The notes beneath the pieces were generated by a model, which saw nothing but the letters and a program-made list of their open reading frames with translations, was not told the origin of the DNA and ran no database searches. 33,049 nt of DNA from assembly GCF_012371325.1 (NCBI RefSeq), contig NZ_JAAZQX010000027.1, forward strand, positions 1-33,049, given 5' to 3'. This document shows, piece after piece, positions 16,665 through 23,361 of the stretch. Positions within the stretch are counted from its first letter, which is position 1; every line of letters begins with the position of its first letter. This DNA is from Acinetobacter sp. A2. Lineage in GTDB: Bacteria > Pseudomonadota > Gammaproteobacteria > Pseudomonadales > Moraxellaceae. The position numbers were made by a program, and so were the translations under genes.

Positions 16665-16734
16665 TTAGACACCCGAGGGTTTGTGCCAGAGCGCATGTGG
16701 GGGTGCGACAAATCATCGGGTGTCTAAATTTTTT
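16665..16734 (+). ncRNA. Structured RNA candidate resembling C4 antisense RNA
   Basis: A 12-bp perfect outer stem (TTAGACACCCGA 16665-16676 with TCGGGTGTCTAA 16716-16727) is followed inward by a G-A mismatch and a second stem of 7 bp with one G-U pair (GGTTTGT 16678-16684 with ACAAATC 16708-16714). These enclose a GC-rich loop that can form a CGCA/TGCG stem. A T-run at 16729-16734 gives a terminator-like 3' end on the plus strand. The GC-rich hairpin stands out from its AT-rich surroundings. The motif order resembles C4 antisense RNA of P1-like phages (from memory). The structure is directly visible; the class is a tentative match. Confidence 0.6.
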
Positions 16735-16858
16735 AATAAACAATGTATTCAATGCAATTTTTTTTAAGGCTATCTCCAACTTACATCCTATAAAAGCTAT
16801 GCTTAAAGGTATTAGATAGTTGATCTTTATTCATATTAAGTCGAAATTGCACAGCCAT

Positions 16859-16890
16859 AAAAAAAGCCTAGAGAAGGTCGCTCTAGGCTT
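16859..16890 (-). terminator. Terminator downstream of the Mpo1-like gene
   Basis: AAGCCTAGAG (16864-16873) pairs perfectly with CTCTAGGCTT (16881-16890) around a 7-nt loop. The T-run lies on the minus-strand 3' side. Confidence 0.8.
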
Positions 16891-17056
16891 GGAAAGTCAC
16901 AAATGTCATCAAATTGTCATATTAAATTTGATAGACACATTATTAGAATATTCACTCTAGTATTTCAAGAAAAAATTAATTTAATTTGTACATTTTTTAT
17001 GAAAATAATCACACATCGGTAGTTTTTTGTCTAAATGGTATAAAAATACTTTTTAT

Positions 17057-17440
17057 TCAACTTGGAATTTTATCTTTAGCACGGTTTTGTAAACTTAAAT
17101 GACCGCGTAATACGTCGGCAAACATGCGCCAATCTGAAATGAAACTATATACAGGTTGTTTAAAACTGGCAGGTTTGTTTTTTTCAAATACAAAATGCCC
17201 AACCCATGCACAGGCATAGCCCGCAACCAAGCCATACAACACATATTTGGCTTTTTTATGCCGTATCGCTTTGCTCACACAATACAACCCAATACTGCTA
17301 CCCGCCACGTGCAAACGACGACTCATGATATTGCGATGTTCAGTCAAATAAAAACGATAAAAAGTTGAGTAGTCTTGAATAGGCAATTCAAACTCAGGTT
17401 CTGGCGTCGGTTCAAATTCTGATTTTAATGCAGCGTTCAT
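17057..17440 (-). CDS. Mpo1-like (DUF962) membrane protein
   Basis: The 127-residue protein has the DUF962/Mpo1 pattern: FYRFYLTEHRN, SRRLHVAGSSIGLY, two hydrophobic membrane segments (IGLYCVSKAI region and YVLYGLVAGYACAWVGHFVF) and FEKNKPASFKQPVYSFISDWRMF. Yeast Mpo1 is an Fe-dependent dioxygenase of 2-hydroxy fatty acids; the conserved His residues (HRN, RLH, GHF) are present here. The bacterial function is inference. The N-terminal 20 residues are Glu/Pro-rich. The frame opens much further out (17527), but AGGAAG sits 6 nt before the ATG at 17440 and directly abuts the one at 17446, so 17440 is favoured. Confidence 0.85.
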   Translation of the reverse strand: MNAALKSEFEPTPEPEFELPIQDYSTFYRFYLTEHRNIMSRRLHVAGSSIGLYCVSKAIRHKKAKYVLYGLVAGYACAWVGHFVFEKNKPASFKQPVYSFISDWRMFADVLRGHLSLQNRAKDKIPS

Positions 17441-17681
17441 GTTCATCTTCCTGATGTTAATTGGCTTGGGCGAATTCTTATGCTTATTACCACACTCTAA
17501 ACGATGCTCAAATAAAAACCAACCCATGAAAAAGCATCAGGTCAAGTCTTACATCTTTGCTGATTTTAGTTACAATCAACGGCACTTTTGCAAAACTCAA
17601 ATTTTGCGCTTTATCACAAATTTATAATACCAATATGTTTGCTGCTTCATGGTAGCTTGCTTTATTTTCAGGACGTCATTC

Positions 17682-19148
17682 ATGGTCGAAGTTGAATTAA
17701 AATTTCAAATTCCAGTCGCACGCCGCACTGCTTTACTCAAAACTTTAGACCCTAAAAAATCCACTCAAATTGCATTAAAAGCTTTGTATTTTGATACACC
17801 AACTCATGATTTAGCACAACACGGAGTAGCCCTTAGACAGCGTTTAGAAGGCCAACAATGGATTCAAACGTTGAAAGCTGCAGGACAAAGTCATTTTCAC
17901 AGTTTTGAACATAACCACCCGCTCGAAACAACAGAGATACAAGACACTCCTCCACAGCTTGATCTGCACATTTATCAAAATACTCCAGAAGCACAGGCAA
18001 TTTTACAGCATGCTTTGGGCACAAAATTCGATCAATTACAGCTTCAATTTGAAACGGATATTCAACGTACCTCACGGGTGATGACGTTAGAAGATACTGA
18101 TATTGAAATCAGTTTAGACGTTGGCAAGATTCGTTGTGCAGATTCAGAAGTTGAGGTACACGAAGTTGAATTTGAGCTTAAACAAGGTTCGATTCAGCAC
18201 CTGTTAGCCTTCAGCTTTGAATGGGTAAAAAAATTCCATTTGTGGTTAGATGTACGGAATAAAGCAGAAATTGGACATTTACTTTCGGTACAACAAAAAG
18301 TCAGCCCTGCAACATTAGCTAAAGAATTCCACTTTAGCAAAAAGGACAATGCAGACCAAAATTTACGCCTCTTGATTGCACAACAATTACAGCATTTGTT
18401 GCCTAATATTGCCGCTATTTCTGCACAAGTGGCGGAGCAAAGTCATATTGATCAGGCACAGCTTGCCTTGCAGCATTTACAATTCACCCTGTCGTTATTT
18501 AAAGACTGGTCTAAACATTTGGGTGATAAATGGGCCATGCAAATTGCAGCTTTTAAACAGCATTTTGACCATTTGCAGCACTTAGAACACATGCAGGCCA
18601 CACTGGGTGCTTTTTTACAGAATCCAACCACAGCAGAAAACCTGAAAAAAGACACACTGTATGCACAGGAAAAACTGGTCAACTTAGTCCGCTCAACGCA
18701 AAATGTGCATCACTATTTAGAATTGCTCATGTTTAGTTTGGCACCAAACGACAGCACAGGTATTGACTTAAAAACTGCAGCACAGAATACCCTGCAACAA
18801 CAATATAAACAGCTGCATGAACAACTACAGCAAAGCAATATTCATGACTTTGAAAGTTTAGATCAGCTGGCTTTGCGTATTCAGGAACTTAAATTTAGCT
18901 TCCCAGTTTTAACACATATTTATGATGTGAAAAATTTGCAAAAATATAGTAAAGCCCTGAATGATGCGCAACTGGCTGCACAGGAATATCAAATTTTGGC
19001 ATCTTCTGCACAATATATTCAGCAAACGGAACTTGAAGCCAGCGACTGGTTTGTTTTAGGTTGGCTCACGGCTAAACAAGAAGTCTATGCACAACGTCTG
19101 TTAGAAGCGACAGAACAATTTATGGTGAGCCGTAAATTTTTAAAGTAA
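17682..19148 (+). CDS. CYTH protein with degenerate CHAD domain
   Basis: The 488-residue protein starts with an intact CYTH (triphosphate tunnel) domain: EVELKF (ExExK motif), VALRQRLEG, QTLKA and VHEVEFELKQG, giving the metal- and triphosphate-binding residues. The C-terminal half aligns by position with the CHAD domain of the next gene but has lost its signature. The basic helix that reads HQARVAIRRLR there (H254 onwards) reads DQAQLALQHLQ here (D257 onwards), and HRTRKRVKRLRY (H393) reads DQLALRIQELKF (D394). Hydrophobic positions persist, so the helices probably fold but should not bind polyphosphate in the usual way. Start 17682 has AGGA nearby (17670-17673). Triphosphatase activity is plausible but unproven. 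Confidence 0.88.
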   Translation: MVEVELKFQIPVARRTALLKTLDPKKSTQIALKALYFDTPTHDLAQHGVALRQRLEGQQWIQTLKAAGQSHFHSFEHNHPLETTEIQDTPPQLDLHIYQNTPEAQAILQHALGTKFDQLQLQFETDIQRTSRVMTLEDTDIEISLDVGKIRCADSEVEVHEVEFELKQGSIQHLLAFSFEWVKKFHLWLDVRNKAEIGHLLSVQQKVSPATLAKEFHFSKKDNADQNLRLLIAQQLQHLLPNIAAISAQVAEQSHIDQAQLALQHLQFTLSLFKDWSKHLGDKWAMQIAAFKQHFDHLQHLEHMQATLGAFLQNPTTAENLKKDTLYAQEKLVNLVRSTQNVHHYLELLMFSLAPNDSTGIDLKTAAQNTLQQQYKQLHEQLQQSNIHDFESLDQLALRIQELKFSFPVLTHIYDVKNLQKYSKALNDAQLAAQEYQILASSAQYIQQTELEASDWFVLGWLTAKQEVYAQRLLEATEQFMVSRKFLK

Positions 19149-19166
19149 TCACAAAAAATCATACAT

Positions 19167-19193
19167 AGCAGCATGGGCACTCCCCCTGCTGCT
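19167..19193. other. GC-rich hairpin between the CYTH-CHAD paralogues
   Basis: AGCAGCA (19167-19173) pairs with TGCTGCT (19187-19193), with an additional GGG/CCC pairing inside. There is no T-tract, so it may be an RNA-processing or attenuation structure rather than a simple terminator. Confidence 0.4.
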
Positions 19194-19254
19194 TGGGCAA
19201 AACACCAACTTTAGATTTATTTTCCTTTTCAATCTTTTATTCACATTTTCTCTC

Positions 19255-19282
19255 TTGTTCATTTATAGATTTGCACTATAGT
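19255..19282 (+). promoter_or_regulatory. Promoter of the second CYTH-CHAD gene
   Basis: TTGTTC (19255-19260), 16-bp spacer, TATAGT (19277-19282). It lies about 40 bp before the start at 19320 and gives the second paralogue its own promoter. Confidence 0.5.
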
Positions 19283-19319
19283 AAAAAGAACTTGGCTTGT
19301 TTCATCGAGGGTGTTCCCG

Positions 19320-20786
19320 ATGTCTGAAATAGAATTAAAGTTTCAAATTCCGTCTACTTATCGTGCCGCATTTGAAAAAGCATTTAAAAAGAACAAACTG
19401 GTTCAGCAACAACGCTTATGGGCTAAATATTATGATAGCCCTGAACAGCACTTGGCCAAGCAGCGCATTGCACTGCGTCAGCGTTTAGAGGGTGATATTT
19501 GGCGTCAGACTCTAAAAGCACCCAGTCCACAACATTATGAACGCTTTGAGCTAGAGCATGAATTAGGATACGAAGCACCTGAACAATGCGACTTGGCATG
19601 TTATGAAAACCATAAACAAGCCAGAAAGATTTTGAAAAAAGCATTGGATGGTTCAAATGCGAATTTAACCCTGCAATTTGAAACCGATGTTTTGCGCTAC
19701 AGCCAATTGGCACATTATAAAAACAGTCAAATTGAAGTTGCTTTTGACTTAGGTGAAATCCGCCAAGGCAAACAATCGGTAGAAATTTACGAAGTTGAGT
19801 TTGAACTCAAACAAGGTGAGATTGCAGATTTAATTGCCTATATTCAGCCTTGGATTAAGAAGTACCATTTGTGGCTCGATACACGCAGTAAATCACAACG
19901 TGGCAATATGCTGCATAACAATGAAAGTATGATTCCTGTGCAACAGCAAAGTGCTTTACAACTGGAACATCCAGAAAATATGCACGCACTGTTGGCACAA
20001 ATTACCCAAAATTGTTTGGCACATTTACTACCGAATGCAACCGCCATTGCCAGTCAAGATTATGCCAGTGGGCATGTGCACCAAGCGCGTGTCGCTATCC
20101 GCCGTTTACGCAGTGCCTTTAAAATCTTTGCTGAATACGATGCGCTGGCCAATCAAAACTGGGAAAGCCAATTGGCCACCCTGTTTCAGCAATTAGGCTC
20201 CACCCGCGATCAAGATGCCTTGCGTGAAAGCCTGATTCCACAACTTGAAAGTGCTGGTTCGCCAATTACAGAATTACCACCTGCGGCCAATGAAAATATT
20301 GCGATTGATGCGATTTTCCGCTCACCCACAACCACACTCTTACTTTTACAATTGATCAGCTTTAGCCATGCTTCGGCTGCTGAAGACCCTGAGCAAAAAC
20401 CAATCAAGAAAATTTTGCGTAAACGACTGCAAAAAATGCATCAACAGATTTGTGAAGATGCAGGTCATTTCCAACAATTTGATGTAGAAACCAAGCACCG
20501 TACCCGTAAACGAGTCAAACGCTTGCGTTATACAGTTGAATTTGTCAGCAGTCTATTTGCAGAAAACGAAGTCAAAACATATTTAAAAACCCTAAAACCG
20601 TTACAGGAAACTTTAGGACATTTTAATGATTTGATGGTGGCACAAGGTTTATACGAAAGCCACGCTCAAACTGAACCCAAAACGTGGTTTGTATTGGGTT
20701 GGATTGCATCAGAAGAACGTCACATTTCCGTGCAGGCCGAGCAAGATTTACAACAATTTGCGCAAAGCGAACCATTTTGGTCATAG
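19320..20786 (+). CDS. CYTH-CHAD protein (YgiF-like inorganic triphosphatase)
   Basis: The 488-residue protein has an N-terminal CYTH domain (EIELKF, IALRQRLEG, QTLKA, YEVEFELKQG) and a C-terminal CHAD domain with its basic helices intact: HVHQARVAIRRLR at residues 252-264 and KHRTRKRVKRLRY at 392-404. This is the architecture of E. coli YgiF, an inorganic triphosphatase; CHAD domains bind polyphosphate. A role in polyphosphate or triphosphate metabolism follows from family knowledge. ATG at 19320 has GAGG (19307-19310) 9 nt upstream, better than the GTG at 19311. It is a tandem paralogue of the preceding gene with identical length. A hairpin terminator follows at 20813. Confidence 0.92.
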   Translation: MSEIELKFQIPSTYRAAFEKAFKKNKLVQQQRLWAKYYDSPEQHLAKQRIALRQRLEGDIWRQTLKAPSPQHYERFELEHELGYEAPEQCDLACYENHKQARKILKKALDGSNANLTLQFETDVLRYSQLAHYKNSQIEVAFDLGEIRQGKQSVEIYEVEFELKQGEIADLIAYIQPWIKKYHLWLDTRSKSQRGNMLHNNESMIPVQQQSALQLEHPENMHALLAQITQNCLAHLLPNATAIASQDYASGHVHQARVAIRRLRSAFKIFAEYDALANQNWESQLATLFQQLGSTRDQDALRESLIPQLESAGSPITELPPAANENIAIDAIFRSPTTTLLLLQLISFSHASAAEDPEQKPIKKILRKRLQKMHQQICEDAGHFQQFDVETKHRTRKRVKRLRYTVEFVSSLFAENEVKTYLKTLKPLQETLGHFNDLMVAQGLYESHAQTEPKTWFVLGWIASEERHISVQAEQDLQQFAQSEPFWS

Positions 20787-20812
20787 CTGATTGTTCAGTT
20801 TTGATAAATAAA

Positions 20813-20850
20813 TAGCTCAACACAGTCATTAGGATTGTGTTGAGCTAAAT
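20813..20850. terminator. Bidirectional terminator hairpin
   Basis: TAGCTCAACACA (20813-20824) pairs perfectly with TGTGTTGAGCTA (20836-20847) around an 11-nt loop. It lies between convergent genes; the T-tracts are weak, but the 12-bp stem is strong. Confidence 0.65.
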
Positions 20851-20913
20851 GGTTTTGTGATCATTTTTGAATCACATTTATTACCACAAGATTTAATCAA
20901 TACCCCATACCTT

Positions 20914-21546
20914 CTAACGATACTTACCAAATACTTTCCAAGTCTGATTATCGGCTAAAGGGTCTTGATAGCTGTCACTGCGCTGTTTACGTGGCTTGTC
21001 ACGAGCATCAACCAGTTCAAAATGCGGCTCTACACTTAAAACAATACCATTCACATAAAAACGGGTACGAGTATAGTCACTTTGCCCATGTTGAAACACG
21101 TAAGTGCGCAAATCAATAAACTCACGATGTGCTACCAGTGCTGCTGTATCATCACTATCTAACCAGCGCTGCATGGCCTGAATTTCAGATGGTTCAAATT
21201 GCCCACATTTTTCAATTAGACTGGCAATCCCCCGAAAAGTTTTAGACTCTTTAGCACGGGTTTTATTCACCCGAATTCGATCTACATGAAAATAAAACAA
21301 CGGTAAATTTAAATGGCTAGGCAAATGAATGGCATCGATTACTTCATCTTGCATAAAAGGCTGGAATAAATCCTGAGCACGCTCAATTAACCCCGTCCAC
21401 TGCCCATAATAATGTGCAACTTCGGCAGCAGTTCCATAGTAAATAGGCAGCCCTTCTACATGTGCAAGCTGTGCAGGTGGCCAAATATTTTGACGTAATA
21501 AGGCAATATCACTTTTTAAACTTTGTACTGCAATTGCATCTTGCAT
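20914..21546 (-). CDS. Conserved protein of unknown function
   Basis: The 210-residue protein has no signal peptide or membrane segment and matches no family I know. It has an N-terminal helix, an aromatic and Tyr-rich region (LPIYYGTAAEVAHYYGQWTG), a basic middle (VDRIRVNKTRAKESKTF), a likely helical region and a beta-rich end (TRTRFYVNGIVLSVEPHFELVDAR), then a charged, disordered tail. Start: the frame opens at TTG 21558, but ATG at 21546 has GGAG 6 nt upstream and is preferred. It is convergent with the CYTH-CHAD gene and divergent from the DUF3144-like gene. Confidence 0.7.
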   Translation of the reverse strand: MQDAIAVQSLKSDIALLRQNIWPPAQLAHVEGLPIYYGTAAEVAHYYGQWTGLIERAQDLFQPFMQDEVIDAIHLPSHLNLPLFYFHVDRIRVNKTRAKESKTFRGIASLIEKCGQFEPSEIQAMQRWLDSDDTAALVAHREFIDLRTYVFQHGQSDYTRTRFYVNGIVLSVEPHFELVDARDKPRKQRSDSYQDPLADNQTWKVFGKYR

Positions 21547-21583
21547 GACCCGCTCCAATCTTACTTAGGCTATTTTTAGATTA

Positions 21584-21621
21584 AGGCAAAGGTTTTGTTT
21601 CTGCAAGGCTTTGCCTATAAT
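21584..21621 (+). promoter_or_regulatory. Promoter with flanking inverted repeat for the DUF3144-like gene
   Basis: A consensus -10 TATAAT (21616-21621) lies 34 bp before the ATG. A perfect 8-bp inverted repeat, AGGCAAAG (21584-21591) and CTTTGCCT (21609-21616), brackets the -35 region and touches the -10. That position would let a repressor block transcription. Confidence 0.5.
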
Positions 21622-21654
21622 GAGGCATCTAAATTCTTAGCTTAGGAAAAGTTC

Positions 21655-22056
21655 ATGGTTCAAAAGATTGAAGCAACCGATGTAACCGAAGAAGAAGCAT
21701 TAAATGCCGCTTTTTTTGAACGTGCCGATGAATTTATTAAACAGGCGAATGGCTTTTGTCACTTTGAAAAAGGCTCTACAGTAAAACCCGCTGAAATTCG
21801 TGGTCAGGTCAGTGCTGCCATGTTGTTCGCTACAGCGCGTTTTAATACTTGGGTCGCTGCCAATAACTTTAAAGATGGCAATGAAATGCGCGATGCCAAA
21901 GATCAGGTGATGTCGTATATTTTGCAGCAATTTCAAATGATGCTAGAAGATAACTACGACGAATACTGCGAACAGTTTGAAAACTATTTGCGCTTCCGTC
22001 ATAACGAAGAGTTTCATACCAATAAACATGATCATTCACACGATCACGAACATTAA
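21655..22056 (+). CDS. DUF3144-like small protein with His-rich tail
   Basis: The 133-residue protein is mostly alpha-helical. Its core (FFERADEFIKQAN, VSAAMLFATARFNTWVAA, YILQQFQMMLEDNYDEY) matches my memory of DUF3144, a family of unknown function found in gammaproteobacteria. The last dozen residues (NKHDHSHDHEH) form a His/Asp-rich tail that could bind metal such as nickel, zinc or copper; whether this is functional is unknown. ATG at 21655 has an AGGAAAAG ribosome site. It is a single-gene unit with its own promoter and terminator. Confidence 0.8.
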   Translation: MVQKIEATDVTEEEALNAAFFERADEFIKQANGFCHFEKGSTVKPAEIRGQVSAAMLFATARFNTWVAANNFKDGNEMRDAKDQVMSYILQQFQMMLEDNYDEYCEQFENYLRFRHNEEFHTNKHDHSHDHEH

Positions 22057-22065
22057 GTTCTGCAT

Positions 22066-22087
22066 AAAAGCCCTATGGGGCTTTTTT
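22066..22087 (+). terminator. Terminator of the DUF3144-like gene
   Basis: AAAAGCCC (22066-22073) pairs with GGGCTTTT (22078-22085) around a TATG loop, followed by more T's. Confidence 0.88.
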
Positions 22088-22191
22088 AATGCGCTAGTTT
22101 TCCAATTTGTAGTTTTTCGATCAATACCCTTCCCTTTTGCAACGTGATGGCTTTGAATAGTGAAATAACAGCGTTATAAAAAAGGATGATT

Positions 22192-23256
22192 ATGCAGAAT
22201 CTAGGATTTGCACTCATTGATGCGCATATTCACCAATGGGACCCGTATAACACGCCACACAGCGCAAGATTGGCGGTAAAACTTTTGGGGAAACATCCCA
22301 ATTTACTCGATAAAACCATCCGCTTGATTAAACCCAAAGCGCTGATTGAAACATTGGGACGCACAGAACACGTTACTTCAGCCTATTTACCTGAACACTA
22401 TGCACGTGATTTAGGCTTTTATCCTGCCGAAAAAGTCGTGCATATTGAAGCCAACTGGCACGATCATAAAAGCAAAGGTGTGGTTGGTGAAACGGAGTTT
22501 ATAGAACGCCTAGATTTTAAAAATAATGGTTTCGCCTTGGGTGCAATTGTGGCTGCCGCAGACCCGCGTGACCCAAATTTTAAGAAAATTCTAAAACTGC
22601 ATCATAAAGCTTCACCGCATTTTTGTGGTATTCGCAAAATGGCTGCAGTGCATGAAGATCGTGGGATTTTTGCATGGGCAGATGAACCTAATTTGTATCG
22701 AAATAAAAAGTTTCTAAAAGGCTTTGAAGTCTTGGCACAATACAATTTAAGTTTTGATGCATGGACATATTCGACCCAACTGAGTGATGTCTTGGCACTG
22801 GCCAAACAGTTTCCTGAAACATCCATTGTACTTGACCATTTGGGCACACCTGCTGGACTGTTTGGACAGGTGGGCCATCACACAGGTGTGACAAAAACTG
22901 CACGGGAAAATATCCTGTTCCGCTGGCAGGAAGATATTGCAGAATTAGCACATTGTCCAAATGTTTACAGCAAAATATCAGGCTTATTCATGCCTGTTTT
23001 GGGGCACCAATTTCACCCACAAAAACGTGAAGCATCGAAACAGGAAATTATAGATTTGACCGCACCACTCATTCAGCATGCTTTGCAAAGCTTTGGTATG
23101 TATAGGTTAATGTTTGCCTCAAACTTCCCTATGGATCGAGTCAGTACCTCTTTGGTCAATTTAATTGATGCAACTAGCGATATTGTTGCTGCATATCATC
23201 CAAATGCTTTGCAACAAGTGTTTCATCATAACGCTAAACAGTTTTACCGCTTATAA
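22192..23256 (+). CDS. Amidohydrolase-2 family metal-dependent hydrolase
   Basis: The 354-residue protein is a TIM-barrel amidohydrolase of the COG3618-like group (relatives include 2-pyrone-4,6-dicarboxylate lactonase and L-fuconolactonase). It opens with LIDAHIHQWDP, where H12 and H14 are likely metal ligands. It has LDHLGTP in the middle and RLMFASNFPMDR near the C-terminus, where the Asp is the usual catalytic base. Substrate is unknown. ATG at 22192 has AAAGGA with 6-nt spacing; the ATG at 22186 would be too close. It is followed by a shared terminator and the convergent M16 peptidase gene. Confidence 0.87.
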   Translation: MQNLGFALIDAHIHQWDPYNTPHSARLAVKLLGKHPNLLDKTIRLIKPKALIETLGRTEHVTSAYLPEHYARDLGFYPAEKVVHIEANWHDHKSKGVVGETEFIERLDFKNNGFALGAIVAAADPRDPNFKKILKLHHKASPHFCGIRKMAAVHEDRGIFAWADEPNLYRNKKFLKGFEVLAQYNLSFDAWTYSTQLSDVLALAKQFPETSIVLDHLGTPAGLFGQVGHHTGVTKTARENILFRWQEDIAELAHCPNVYSKISGLFMPVLGHQFHPQKREASKQEIIDLTAPLIQHALQSFGMYRLMFASNFPMDRVSTSLVNLIDATSDIVAAYHPNALQQVFHHNAKQFYRL

Positions 23257-23303
23257 AGCCGTGAAACAGCTTTTCAAAACGCTCCAATCAAACTTCAAGA
23301 AAA

Positions 23304-23333
23304 AAAAAGCGCATCGAAGTTGATGCGCTTTTT
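23304..23333. terminator. Strong bidirectional terminator
   Basis: AAAAAGCGCATC (23304-23315) pairs perfectly with GATGCGCTTTTT (23322-23333) around a 6-nt loop, with A/T tracts on both sides, between convergent genes. Confidence 0.9.
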
Positions 23334-23361
23334 ATGTGCCTGTTAAATACTAGATTGAATC

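Larger units (their letters stand above)
16371..17056. other. Long non-coding stretch with RNA structures
   Basis: No credible gene is found in these 686 bp. From left to right it holds the thiE upstream region, a small inverted repeat GAACT/AGTTC (16566-16581), an 8-bp inverted repeat (16629-16660), the C4-like hairpin (16665-16734), an intrinsic terminator on the minus strand (16859-16890) and AT-rich sequence to the end of the Mpo1-like gene. Confidence 0.7.

Noticed and set aside
16371..16700. Possible TPP riboswitch upstream of thiE
   Set aside because: I looked on the minus strand for the conserved CUGAGA and the GAUAAUGCC-type segments and found neither.
16665..16727. The GC-rich hairpin as an integron attC or a dif/pdif recombination site
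   Set aside because: It lacks GTTRRRY/RYYYAAC core sites and the XerC/XerD arms; the paired stems fit an RNA better.
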